DNA of 64,000 nt from contig NZ_JADPQF010000001.1 in assembly GCF_015687155.1 (NCBI RefSeq), positions 558,001 to 622,000 of the forward strand, given 5' to 3'. The notes under the pieces were generated by a model that saw only the letters and a list, made by a program, of their open reading frames with translations, made no database searches and was not told the DNA's origin. This document shows, piece after piece, positions 10,601 to 21,600 of the stretch. How positions within the stretch are numbered: the first letter of the stretch is position 1; each line of letters starts with the position of its first letter. The position numbers were made by a program, and so were the translations under genes. The DNA is from Aliikangiella sp. G2MR2-5 (lineage in GTDB: Bacteria > Pseudomonadota > Gammaproteobacteria > Enterobacterales > Kangiellaceae).

Positions 10601-11177
10601 TGCAGAAATCGAAAATCGAATTGAATCCATTGAAAGCGTTTCTCAATCACGTGTGATGATCGTTAATCCAGACCAGATAGATGCAACTCTGGTTGCGTTT
10701 GTTGTTTGTACTAAGGATTGTTGTTCGGAATTGAATGACAGAGTGTTAAAGGGATTTTTAAAAGAGAGTCTGCCAATGCATATGGTTCCGGCGCATTTTA
10801 TTTTTCTAGACACAATTCCTATGACGATGAATGGGAAAACGGATTTCAAAAAGTTGCATGCGATGGTTGATTTTGAGTTCGAAGTGCAAATTGAGCTGCC
10901 CAAAAATGACCTCGAGAAAAGTATTCTTGGTATGTGGAAGGAACTCCTTAATGTAAATGATATTTGTGTCAGAGATAGTTTTTTTGATGTTGGAGGCCAT
11001 TCTTTGTTGGTGACAGGTCTGTTTTCAAGGCTAAAGAAGCAGTTCCAAATTGAGTTAAGTTATAGGGAGTTCTTTGAAAATAGTTCAATTAGAGAAGTGG
11101 CAGAATTGATAGAACAAAAAATGAAGCTGGCAAAAGTTAAAGCTTCAAATAGCAAAAGAAATCAAATAACAATATAG
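4671..11177 (+). CDS. NRPS A, two modules: C-A-PCP-C-A-PCP
   Basis: A 2168-residue NRPS that starts the line; it has no docking domain at its N terminus. The first condensation domain (HHLLIDG near residue 143) has no upstream module, so it probably joins an acyl group to the first amino acid. The first adenylation domain (FTSGTTGKPKG near 615) has pocket code DTEDVGAITK; the acidic residues E and D would suit a basic side chain, but I cannot assign it. Carrier GGHS lies near 1010. The second condensation domain has HHLICDG (near 1203). The second adenylation domain is unusual: LTSGTEGKPK replaces the normal core, and HDPLQRDIFTPL plus YGSTETSRAV match fungal aminoadipate reductase Lys2; its code is DPRHFALRAK. 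The last carrier (GGHS near 2106) ends in a basic tail that may dock onto NRPS B. No reductase domain follows. Confidence 0.95.
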   Translation: MKTINETGADSLLPLTLVQQDIYWDQARNGSSPIYNIGGYIQLKKVNLERISDAHRKVITHYDIFGLQFESSSQGIYQRVSEERNSELVMEDMSESASPDDAFHCWIKELFQTSFSLKEKKLYRAFLVKLSEDDFRYVGIAHHLLIDGWGFANWASALSEFYQGNHVQTGSSWRDVVELDSKYFSSDRYVKDKKFWDDYLKDIPERVFVDSTRSCRKTDSEPTSGRFTIVIPDHLHQSVKTLTTELAISIPGFYLSCFALYLHKVCNTSRFVIGVPVHNRRGKEQKAAVGVFTSVSPLLIEMTNLSRFQQLCDHIGTEQKRIFKYQRYPLGHIVRSLGLEGGHRDLFEVDFNYLKLDSGVKIGDCESELFYQSHDHDETPLTLTFWEYGKNFDLKVLIDYRKDYFSTENIKLFEKRFIKLIEQISVERVFEFSRLRIMSDQEAEFIDNASQSSPLERDQGVHLIEKFREQALRAPDSVAIDCDQNQISYKELDVQTDRIAQNLISRYAINPGDYIGVCLLPSIDTIKSIIGILKAGAAFVPLDSSHPAKRLMLMAEESNLSLIISSETLPVSSKFSQFRVCSISELQELSKDSKESVNSLVNDRLSVKNPAYVIFTSGTTGKPKGVVVSNYAIAIHIESICRELEITDKDKILQINSFGFDTYYEQTFASLISGSTLFIKSQGLFDGRTFLESLVKDRITLTDLTPLYFSQLLNESFSDLWNQSKLSRLVVGGDNLTTHVIEAWFRYGGKSGCQLYNAYGPTEAVITSTLQLISENDCSQVRIGKPLSGHNVWVIDQYEQASPIGCIGEIMISGACLADGYINQPNLTNEKFITNIKKIGRAYRTGDLGAYEADGSLVFLGRVDNQVKIRGYRIELEEIENRIREFDSVKDCVVAAKNTGSIDSELVGFLILTCDSEAECGLLIQDLNSHLMQSLPVYMRPGRFIQIENIPTNINGKIDYSALPWDKTNSAKETIKLPQNKTEEYLHNIWSSTLNISPENLCIEDNFFELGGHSLLITQIIHRAFDEYSLKITTEQFFKGQSIRALALLIESSNNENFTDLKATEKKFPMDLSATQFRIWFSEKLNENSNQNNIAGGIRVSGVLNFAAVEDALEKLYKENSLFHVRVMEVDSVPKLYLDAESFYRPEFHDLSNIDKNEREELAKALCLKQAARRFQLDKESLFSALVVKLEEQKWLFHVNFHHLICDGWSLSIFSKKFIEYYEQSLQGSLHESAKNKLDYFDYIEWQREQLQSEASKRQREFWKNYLQDFIPTESLANTIFEGEDGDVNDEIKTKPLAADNKVSVLLESEVLSKLIELASSSKGSLFNILQSALVILISKLTNQDDITIGFPVSGRNFPGTQELFGAFINNLPIRSRIDQNLSFKDFLEQQISNLQSVQANQDIPYETIAQNIKNQGKKKSSGLFNIFLNLLNLPELELSGSLVKADLDYMPVLDSKFDFTFYVEEINDVLSMQCHFDQQKYSLVEANILLNQYVSLLEQVFEKPNKLICDFELRSSNEYVDNKLNTINLSTPDLSEPLNEEFKGTVIEHFERNARLRPMKSAIEYSGTNLTYAELLESVCKFALRLSRSGVEEGDVVAIVAERNHNLVTAILSLFKVGASYLLISADSPAEHIERQLSLLAVKLVVLPGGRSSKIKEWLIENNNLRVVSFTESKSLTADPLKCSGNYDELDKNSSVSANVFNKFTPAYIALTSGTEGKPKIIQGCHGSLTAYTEWMAEKFDLNSDDRFGMLAGLLHDPLQRDIFTPLCLGATICIPSEREFDFQNVGRWMRKIKITTLHLTPSLANFVFAANEEPVNSLRNIFLAGESLSVEHVKSIYNHAPNAKVINLYGSTETSRAVSYYINPKSFDRIKNCQSVLPVGRGVSDVQLVVLNGRKKQCGIGEIGEIGIRSPNLTLGYLNDKKLTSQKFIVNPQSNVSTDLIYLTGDLGRYLVNGDVQCLGRKDRQFKLRGFRIEPAEIENRIESIESVSQSRVMIVNPDQIDATLVAFVVCTKDCCSELNDRVLKGFLKESLPMHMVPAHFIFLDTIPMTMNGKTDFKKLHAMVDFEFEVQIELPKNDLEKSILGMWKELLNVNDICVRDSFFDVGGHSLLVTGLFSRLKKQFQIELSYREFFENSSIREVAELIEQKMKLAKVKASNSKRNQITI

Positions 11178-11215
11178 AAAAGTTAGCAAATTAACAGATT
11201 TTTTTAGAGGGGCTC

Positions 11216-12631
11216 ATGGAAGTTGAGAATGTTGTAGCTGATAACAGATTTTATTCTGAGTTATTTTTCGAGTTATCAGTGCTTATTGGAAAGAACACGG
11301 AAGTTCAAAAAATGCGCTTTAATTCTGGTTCGGAAAGGATAGAGCCTTTTATGCGCAATTATAAATATAGAGTAAGTCCCTGGCCTTGCATTATTGGCGA
11401 AAAGTTCACCAAAAAAATTAACGATCTAGTGCGCAAGGTTCCATCTTTAGTCCAAAAAGTACTTAGATTGAAGTTAGATGAAGGTGTCGATGAGTTCGCT
11501 TCGTATTTGAATGTCTCTCCTATTGTGGCAGCCCTTTTCAACGAGCAGAAATTCGACATTAGTGATGTGCCAATAAGATTCGATGCAATCATTCAAGAAC
11601 GACAAATAAGACTGTTAGAGCTAAATTGTGGTGCTGCGCTAGGCGGTTGGCAGATGGATTCTCTTTCTCCGGAGGTGCTCAATTCTTTACACGTTTTTGA
11701 ACAGTCAGGAACATGGAATATTAAGCATAGAAATATTTGTGAAAGTCTATTTGGCTCGATTTGTCAGTCTATATTTCGAATAAAAGGGAAGAAGGTGACC
11801 GGCAATATATTGTTCTATATGCCTGAGTTAACTGATGAACGGCGTTCCATAATTCAGCAACGATTTCAGTCAGTTTACGAGTATGTGAGGCCTAGCCACT
11901 TAAGTAGCGGAGACGTAATATTTATCAAAAACCTAAGCGACCTGGAGTTTTCTTCAGATGGCTATGCGCTAGCAAACTCTGTTGTAGTAGACGCGATTAT
12001 CTTTGCTGTAGACAAGGATGGCCAGGTTCCGGTCAGTAAATATAATCAAGTGCAGGCTGAATCAGCAAAGGGTAAATTTTACTACCCAGACCATTCAAAT
12101 TTCGTACTAATGGGAAATAAGCATGTCTTTTCACTAATGCATGAGAATTCAATTCAAAAAAAATTGAGCAAAGATGAACTCGAAACTATTCAGCAGTATT
12201 TTCCATGGAGTAGGAAGCTGTCAAAGATTGAAGAACAAGGAAGTGATGAAATAGATATTCAGCTTTTACTTGAGCAAAAGAATCGCTTTCTTTTAAAGAA
12301 GGCTCATTCGGCTCAAGGAGAGGACGTTATTATCGGTTCTTCGGTTAGCGATAAAGAATGGTCTGATTCAGTGGAGATGTTAAGGAACGATAATGACTGG
12401 ATTGTACAGTCGTACTGCGAGCCGGATTTGGTTTTAACTGCAGATGAGTTTTCTGGCTATCAGAATTTTCGCATGATTTGGGGGATATTTTCTCTTAGTG
12501 GGAAATACGCGGGAAGTTTCCTTAGGGGAGTGCCGGATATGAGTGACTCTACTGTAATAAATTCTGCTCACGGAGCAACTGAATTTTTAGTGTTTGAAGA
12601 ACAAGAAAAGAAGAAAAAAGTATTAATATGA
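11216..12631 (+). CDS. ATP-grasp-like protein of unknown substrate
   Basis: A 471-residue protein placed between two NRPS genes. RFDAIIQ...LLELNCGAALGGWQ, the lysine-containing FLLKKAHSAQGEDVIIG, WIVQSYCEP, and the late NSAHGATEFLVFEE block resemble the ATP-binding and metal-binding segments of circularly permuted ATP-grasp ligases. That fold joins a carboxylate, activated as acyl phosphate, to an amine or similar nucleophile. I could not name a subfamily. The ATG follows a strong AGAGGGG ribosome site at 11205-11211, and the stop overlaps the start of NRPS B as ATGA, so translation is coupled to the line. It may prepare a building block, or modify a carrier-bound or released peptide; these are guesses from position. 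The ATP-grasp call rests on motifs read by eye. Confidence 0.6.
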   Translation: MEVENVVADNRFYSELFFELSVLIGKNTEVQKMRFNSGSERIEPFMRNYKYRVSPWPCIIGEKFTKKINDLVRKVPSLVQKVLRLKLDEGVDEFASYLNVSPIVAALFNEQKFDISDVPIRFDAIIQERQIRLLELNCGAALGGWQMDSLSPEVLNSLHVFEQSGTWNIKHRNICESLFGSICQSIFRIKGKKVTGNILFYMPELTDERRSIIQQRFQSVYEYVRPSHLSSGDVIFIKNLSDLEFSSDGYALANSVVVDAIIFAVDKDGQVPVSKYNQVQAESAKGKFYYPDHSNFVLMGNKHVFSLMHENSIQKKLSKDELETIQQYFPWSRKLSKIEEQGSDEIDIQLLLEQKNRFLLKKAHSAQGEDVIIGSSVSDKEWSDSVEMLRNDNDWIVQSYCEPDLVLTADEFSGYQNFRMIWGIFSLSGKYAGSFLRGVPDMSDSTVINSAHGATEFLVFEEQEKKKKVLI

Positions 12632-15600
12632 ATGGAATGACTAAAATGACGATAAACGAAATACTTCAGAAGTGTATTGAAGAATCGGTAGAGTTAAGAG
12701 TTGTTGATGAGCAACTGGAAGTACTCTTTGATGATAGTCCATCGGACTTACTTATACAGTCATTGCGAGAAAATAAGGAAGCTTTAATTGGCTATTTATC
12801 GGAGAACGAAAGGTCAGAATTTTCTTCCATAGAAAGGCTGGGAAGCAAATCTGCACCTTTGTCTCACTCTCAACGAAGGCTATGGTTTATAGATAAGCTT
12901 AACGGCGGGAGTTCGGAATACAATCTGTCAACCGGGTTAGAGGTTCAGGGGAAAGTTGATGAAAAAGTAGTCGAGATAGCTATTTCACAAATCATCCTTA
13001 AACACGAGATACTTAGGACTGTTTATGATAAAGATGAACAACGCCAATATATAAGAGAATTTTCGGGTTTCGATCTAACTATTCTGGATTATTCATGCTT
13101 TTCAAAAGAAGAACAGGCTGAAAAACTTTCTTCAATAATACGAGAAGAATCTGAAAAGGCCTTTGACTTGAGCGATGAAGTAATGCTTCGCGCTACATTA
13201 ATCAAGCAGGGAGAGGAGAGGAGTGTTTTTCTGTTTACCGTTCATCACATTGCATGCGATGGCTGGTCAATAGGAATTTTAGTTAAGGAATTTGTTGAAA
13301 ATTATAAGTTAGCCATAGAATGCAGGCGCGCTTCCGCCGACTCTCATCAGGCTAATAAAGAATCTAAAAAAACTGAGCTGGCGATACAATATTCGGATTA
13401 TGCTATCTGGCAGTCAGAAAATGGTGAATTTTTTGAGGAGGAAATTGGTTATTGGCTAAGTACGCTTCAAGATCAACCTGCTGAAGTCAGCCTGCCTTTC
13501 GATTTTTCCAGACCAAAAGTTCAAGATTTTAATGCAAACTCTGTTGTAACTATCTTAGATAAGCAAAGACTTACTTCTATTAAGGAATTATGTGGCCAAA
13601 ATGGGGTAACTCTTTTTATGATGCTTTATTCAGTTTTTAGCATTTTAATAGGACGTTGGTCAGGAAACAAAGACGTGATTATCGGAACGCCGATCGCAGG
13701 AAGAACTGAAGATTCACTAAATGATTTGATAGGCTTCTTTACTAATAATCTTGCCCTAAGAAGTAATGTAGATGGTGAAAGCAGCTTTCTTGATTTTCTT
13801 GCTGAAAATAAGAAAAATCTTCTTGAGGCGTACAAACATCAAACGGCCCCATTTGAAATTATTGTCGATCGCCTACAGCCTGATAGAAACTTGAGCCATT
13901 CTCCCATTTTTCAAATCCTATTTTCACTCCACTCAGAACATAAACCAAATTTTGACGTTGATGGTTTGACTATTAGAGAAGCTGATTTATTTGAGGATAA
14001 GGCCAAGTTCGACCTTGAGCTTGCAATTAATGAAATCGATGATTCGGTTCAATTGAAATGGATCTATGCGACATCTTTGTTTAAGAGAAGCACCATTGAG
14101 CGAGTAGCCCAAAGCTTTTCTATTTTAGTTGATCAAATAATTGAGTCTCAGAGTTGCGCTCTAAGTTCTTATCAAATCGTTCCTCCAAGCGATTTAGGAA
14201 TTATACAAAAATATTCTGATAATCAGCTAGTGAATACTGGAATAACTAAATCAATTCTTGGTCGTATACGAGAAATAGTTGATTTAACACCTGAATCTAT
14301 AGCGTTAACTTGTGGTACGGATGCCTTGACTTACAGAGAGCTAGATAGAAGAAGTAACCAAGCGGCGCACATGTTACAGGCAAAAGCTATTGGTCAAGGT
14401 TCAATAGTGGCTCTTGCTGTTGAGCGCTCAATAGAAATGGTAGTTGGTTTGATCGGTATCCTCAAGGCTGGAGCTGCATACTTACCTCTGGAAAAGGATT
14501 ATCCGCAGGAAAGACTGAATTACATGCTTGATGATTGCGAAGCTTGTTTGACACTCGAGTCAAATGATTTGGCTCAGGAAAATCTGGCCTGTTTCAATGA
14601 TAGTGCCAATGGTCTACCAGAAATTAATCCTGAGCAACCTGCGTACATTATTTACACGTCCGGTACAACTGGAAAGCCGAAAGGAGTACTCATAAATCAT
14701 ACTAATATGAGTCACTTTATCGATGCAATGCAGGATTTAATGGCAAATAACAATGGAGTCTGGTTGGCTGTGACCGGAATATCATTCGATATTTCTGTTT
14801 TGGAGATCTTCGGTGCGCTTGCGTACGGATTCAGAGTGGTTATAGCACAAACGCAATTTCTTACGGTTGACAAGCGGCCCGAAAACCTTTCTAAGGAACT
14901 TGATAGAGTTAAAAGTATTTCAGAACTAATCTGTGAGCATTCAGTAACTCATATTCAATGTACTCCATCGTTTGCAATGATGCACTTAGTTGATCTAGGC
15001 AATGCCGATGAGTTGGCAAGCCTACAGAAAATATATGTAGGGGGCGAAAAATTTCCAATTAACCTGGCGCAAAATCTAGGAAATTTGACCTCGGCTGAAA
15101 TTTACAACATGTATGGTCCAACCGAGGCTACCGTCTGGTCAACTTTTCATAAGCTTGAGCGCTTTGACGGTGAGTGTCCTATTGGAAAACCGTTACCTGG
15201 CTATCAGGTTAGAATTCTTGATGAAAATAAAAGTCTGCTGCCATTGGGAGTTATCGGCGAAATTTATGTTTCTGGAAAGGCTGTTTCTAGCGGCTATCTA
15301 AACAGACCGCGATTAAACCAAGAGAGATTCCATATTGATCCTGTTATTCAGAATTGCCGAATGTACGCGACTGGTGATTTAGGCCGATGGAACAATAATG
15401 GTGAACTGGAGATCATTGGACGAAAAGATCAACAGATTAAGATTAGAGGCCATCGAATTGAATGCGGCGAAATTGAGCATCAAATCCAGTTAACAGGAAT
15501 GGTTTTTCAAGCAGCTGTAGCAGCGAAAGAGTTGCAGCCAGGTGACGCTCGGATTGTTGCGTATATCGTGTTGAAAGATATATCCGAAGGGTTTGAGCAA

Positions 15601-18600
15601 CTGGTTGGTGAAATTAAGTCAACGATATCGAAGTTTCTTCCGGATTATATGATTCCGTCTCATTTTGTGAAGCTGGAAACTTTACCTAAAACGCAGAATG
15701 GAAAAATTGATAAGAAGGCGCTGCCGCTTCCTTTATTCAGTGATTTCCAAAGTAAAGGAAAGGAACCTTCTACTGAATTGGAAAATCTTGTTGCCAGATT
15801 GTGGTTGGATGTTCTTGGGACTAAGGATAGAAAAATTACATTGGAGAGCAATTTCTTTAGTTTGGGTGGTCATTCTTTACTGTTAACCAAGCTACTCCTT
15901 GCACTGAATAGTCATTTTCAACTTGAGCTTAGTCTTAGAGATATTTTTGAAAACTCAACTTTTGTAGACCAGGTTAGCTTGATAGAAAAGGCTTTAAATG
16001 CTGAATCTGAAATTGAGAAAAATGGTGTGCCTGGAAGTAAGAAAGGCAAGTCTCAAATAATTGTTAAAAGAAATTTGACTACTGCGCCACTGTCCTTCTC
16101 GCAAAAAAGATTATGGTTTATCGATAAATTAAACAACGGAAGTGCTGAGTATAATTTGGCGACTGCATTTCGGGTAAGGGGAGAGTTCGATGTTGAAATT
16201 GCCCAACAGGCTCTTTCAAAAATCATTGAACGACACCAGATTTTAAGAACGGTATATTTAGATGATGGAGAAAATACTTTTCAATCAGTTATTGATAACT
16301 TTGAATTTCAGATTGATTTACATGACTTGACTCATCTTGTTGGCAAAGAACAAGAATTTAGGATTAATGAATTAATTGAATATGACAGTAATCTTACTTT
16401 TGATTTGTCGACTGACGTAATGATGAGAGTAGGGTACCTGCTTATCAATAACATTCAACAAGCACAAGAAGGTGTATTACTTTTTAATGTGCATCATATA
16501 GCCGCAGACGGTTGGTCATTTGCTATTTTGTTAAATGAATTTACCGAGTTGTATGAAGCCATTCGACTTGAAAGAACCGCAATTTTGCCTCAGCTTCCTG
16601 TTCAATATGTTGATTTTTCTCATTGGCAGAATGAGTGGGATGTTAATGAAAAGTTAGCTGGGCAGATTCAATATTGGAAGCATCAACTGAGCGACTTGCC
16701 TCTAACACATAGTTTGCCACTAAACTTTGAACGTCCGGCCGAAAAGAAATTTAAAGGCAAAATGTACAAGCAAACCTTGAGCCATGATCTCTCTAGTCAG
16801 CTGAAAGATTTTGCCGGCAAAAATGATGTGTCATTATTTATGATGATGCATGCATGCCTGGCATTTGTTATCGGCAAATATAGTCGCTCTAACGACATAG
16901 TTATCGGAACTCCAATTGCTGGTAGAACACAAAAAGAGCTTGAATCATTAATAGGATTTTTTGTTAATACTCTCGTTCTTAGAACTAGTACGAATTTTGA
17001 GAGCTTCGCTGATTTACTCTCCCATGTTCGAGAAGTTAATTTGTCAGCGCATGCTAATCAAGATGTTCCATTTGAATATTTGGTAGAAAATCTGGGGGTT
17101 AGTCGGAACGCTCAACATTCACCGTTATTTCAAATCATGCTAACCATGAATATAAAGGAAGGCAGCGGGCTGAGCTTACCGGGGGTGACTTTTGAGCCTG
17201 AACCTTTTACTGAGCTGGTTGCCAAGTTTGACATTGAAGTGGTGATTCAAGAGTCTGACGAGGGAATGTTTGTCGGTTGGATCTATGATGAGTCAATTTT
17301 TAGTGAAGATTTCATCGCTCGACTCCATTGCTACATGGAAAACATGCTGGATTCAGTATCCAGTTGTAACGACGTTGGACTGAATGAACTCGAACTTCTA
17401 CCTGAGCAGGAAAAACAGTATTTAGTAGAGATTTTCAATAAAACCGATAGGTATTTCGAAGAAGAACTGCTATCACATCAACTTTTTGAAGCGCAGGCAG
17501 AGAAAAATCCTGAACACACTGCCGTCATATTCGAAGGCCAGAAATTAACTTATGGGGAACTTAACCGTGCTGCAAATAGACTAGCTCGATATCTGCTTTT
17601 AACAGGCGTAGAGAGTGACTCATTTGTAGGAATTTATTTACAACGTTCGATAGATATGGTTGTTAGTATACTTGGCATTCTAAAGACCGGTGCTGCATAT
17701 GTCCCTATCGATCCATCGGTTCCCAAAACTCGACTTGACTATGTTGTTGGTGATACCGAACTTAAGTCTTTACTAACGAGCCAGAATCTAAGCTCTGGAA
17801 TTGGCGACATAGCAGGTTGTTCTATAGTTGAGCTAGATTCTGAACAGTTCAGGGCTAGTTTACAGAATCTATCAGGTGACAATATTAAGCAAAATGCTCA
17901 TCTGACTTCGCGTTCGCTTGCTTATGTTATCTATACATCTGGCTCAACCGGGCAGCCTAAAGGTGTAATGGTGGAACATCAGGCTCTCGTTAATCGAATC
18001 CAATGGATGCAAAATGAGTATCAACTGTCCTCATCCGACAATGTGCTACAAAAAACGCCTTATACTTTCGATGTTTCTGTCTGGGAGTTTATCTGGACAT
18101 TAGGGTTTGGTGCGACTTTAGTTATTGCAAAGCCTGAAGGACATAAGGATCCCTTATATTTGGGGCAACTTATTGATGCTGAGAAGGTCACCGTTATGCA
18201 CTTTGTACCTTCAATGTTAAATGCATTTATACACACAGAAGGCGCTGAATTTGCTGCGAGTGTAAGGTATATATTCTGCAGTGGTGAGGCTTTAGGGGTA
18301 AATGAAGTTAAACAAGTTCAGTTAGATTATCCCGGTATTGCGATCCACAATTTGTACGGTCCTACTGAAGCAGCAATTGATGTCTCTTATTATGATTGCA
18401 AAAATTTGGGTAGTGCTTCTACTGTTCCTATAGGTAAACCAATTCAGAACATTCAATTGTATATTCTTGATGATAATCTAAAACTTTGTCCTAGAGGTGG
18501 AATAGGTCAACTTTTTATCGGCGGTACAGGTCTTGCTCGAGGGTATCTCAACAAAGCTGAACTCTCTACAGAAAAGTTTATTAGTAATACGATCAATCCT

Positions 18601-21600
18601 GCAGTCTCGTCTAAGCTTTACGCAACGGGAGACTTGGCCAGACTTTCTGATGACGGTAACTTGATTTACTTGGGACGAATAGATAGTCAGGTTAAGTTAC
18701 GAGGTTTCCGAATCGAGCTTGGTGAGGTTTCTTATCATTTAGAAACATCACATAGAGTAGCGCGAGCTTATACCACATTAAATCAGAGCAAAGACAAGCT
18801 TGTCGCCTACATAGTTCCAGAAAGCACTAGTGTTTCAGAGCCCGGCGCAAGCGACAAATCATTGACAGAAGGAGAGCTAGTCAGGCAGCTGCGCAGTCAA
18901 TTGTCAGCTCAACTGCCGGAGTATATGGTACCTGCGTATTTTGTCGTCTTACAAGAATTACCTTTAACGGTAAATGGTAAAGTTGATGTCAAAAATCTTC
19001 CTCAACCAGATAGCGCAGCACTAGCTCAGGATTCCTTTGTAGCACCGCAAACTTCGGAACAAATAGCCGCTTGTAAAATCTGGCAAGCGGAGCTTGGCCT
19101 TGAGCAAGTGGGGATTACTGATGATTACTTCCTGTTAGGTGGAGATTCAATCAGCGCTTTACGTTTAGTGAGTAAAATGAATGCGGCAATAGGATGTCAC
19201 ATTCAAATCAAAGATTTGTTCCTGAATCCGACTATTGAAGGATTGTTTTCATCGAGTCAGGTTGAAGAAGGCAGCAATCTGCAGAATGCGTTAACCGAGG
19301 GACATGGGTTAATAGAGCAGTTACAACAAGATGGACACATGGTGTTATCGACTCATCCGAACCTGGCGCAGTCGGTAGAGGATTTTTATCCACTGAGTCC
19401 AATCCAGAGAGGAATGGTCTTTCTGGTGCAAATGCGACCCGATGAGCCGATTTATCATGATCAGTTCACTTTTGTTTTGTCCTGGCAGGATTTTGACCAA
19501 GGTTTGTTTCAACGAGCAGTTGATCAGGTTTGTCAGCAGCACCCGATTCTAAGAACAACATTTGACCTGGACAATTTCAATGAGCCGATGCAACTGGTTC
19601 ACCGAGGGCTGACGCAACGGGTTAGGTTTGAAGATATCACAGAGCTAACAGACGCGGCAAAAAGTGAGTATATAGAAGGCTACTGTGAACAGGATAAAGC
19701 CCATAAGTTTTTGCAGGGAGGAGAACTGCTGTGGAGGCTGGCTGTTTTCCAGTTAAACGACACAGAGTTTTGCATGGTACTGTCTTTTCAACATGCGATT
19801 CTAGACGGCTGGAGCGTCAATGTACTCAATAGTGCCTTGGTGGATACCTACGAACAGCTCAAGAAAGAAGATAGTGTTCAGGTTGAACAAGGACGTAGTC
19901 AATATAAAGATTACGTTGCATTACAGCTTTCTCGTCAAGTTTCAGCAGATACTCAAAGTTATTGGCAGAATTATCTGCAAGGTTATGAGCGAAGTAAGCT
20001 GCCCTTTAACTTCAGCGGCAGACCTATCAATGATGAGAAGGGGATGAATACCTGTTATGCGCAGGTCGATGAGAGCCTGTATCAAGCATTACAGCAACGC
20101 GCACACGAATTAGGGTGCACGTTAAAGGAGCTGTGTTTATCGGCGCATATTTATTTATTATCCTTGCTATCGTTTGATAAAGAAATCGTCACTGGCGTGG
20201 TAACTCATGACCGGCCGGCATTACCGGATAGCGAACTGATTTTGGGTTGTTTCTTAAATACTATTCCGCTTCGAATGGAGGCGAACAAGCAAGTCAAAGT
20301 TAAGTCGCTAGTTGGGCAGGTTCGAGACTATTTACGTGAAGTTAAGGCCCATGAAATTTTTCTTGCAGAAATAGCCGGATTAGTCGACGGTGGTGATGGT
20401 GGAGTTAATCCCATCTTTGATACTTTGTTCAATTTTACTGACTTTAGTCAGTACGATAGTATCAGCCAGTCACTGAGTGATAAGCCGCAAGTTGATAGTG
20501 AACTCGAAGTATCAAGTTCGGAAATGACCAATACGCTTTTTGATATGGAAGTGCATCACGCTTCGAGTCAACGTTTAAGACTTCAGTTGAAGTATTCACC
20601 TGCATATTTTTATCCTACAGAAATTGATTCTGCGCTTGAACTTTATCAAAATATTTTGCACTACCTGGCCGCAGGAGATGAAACACTCGATGCTGAGTTG
20701 TTGGTCGATAAGAAAGAGCGTCATCAGTTGTTGCAGGCGTTTAATCAAACCGAGCAGTCCTATCCTCAAGACGTATTGCTTCATCAACTATTTGAAGAAC
20801 AGGTCACAAAAACACCGAATGCCATCGCTATCAAGCGGAGAAATTTGAGTCTTAGTTATTTAGCATTAAATCAAAAAGCCAATCGTCTGGCTCACTGGTT
20901 AGTCGACCAGGGGATCCAGCCGGGTGATCATGTTGGTTTTGTTGCGCAACGGTCTCCTGATTTGGTAGTCGGTTTGCTCGCCATTTTGAAAGCTGGCGGA
21001 GTTTATGTGCCAATGGAGCCGGACTACCCGAAAGCGCGTCAACAAGCGATCATTGACAGTGCAGAAATAGTTGCGGTGCTAACAGATGAAGTTATTCAGG
21101 ATAGTTGCGACAAAATGCTTGTGATGGATGATGCGGAGCTAGCTGATTATCCTGAGCATAACCTGACGAGCAGTCGAAGAGCTCAATCGCTTGCTTATGT
21201 GATTTACACTTCGGGCTCAACGGGTACGCCAAAGGGAGTAATGATTGCGCATCATTCTGCAGTCAACCTTATTCAGTGGGTTAATCAGACTTACCAAATA
21301 GGTGTATCGGACAAACTACTGTTTATTACTTCGATGTGTTTTGATTTATCGGTGTATGACATGTTTGGCATGTTGGCAAGCGGTGGCTGTATAGTGATGG
21401 CGAGTCAAACGGAAGTGCAAGACCCATCGCGACTAGCAGCACTGTTAGTGAAAGAGCAAATTACTTTTTGGGATTCAGTACCTGCGACCATGAATCATCT
21501 GGTTTCTTACCTGGATGAAGACAATCAGTGGGAACTGGAGCAGCTGCAACACTTAAGATTAGTTTTTATGAGTGGCGACTGGATCCCGGTGAATTTACCG

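Noticed and set aside
19130-19160. Epimerase expected after the GGDS carriers in NRPS B
   Set aside because: The next domain has no THGRE or VGWFT motifs; it goes straight to a condensation domain.
19780-19830. Heterocyclisation domains in front of the Cys-like modules
   Set aside because: The active site reads HAILDGWS, a condensation-type HxxxDG motif, and not DxxxxDxxS. The DCL-like domain in NRPS C also has HHHVLWDG.
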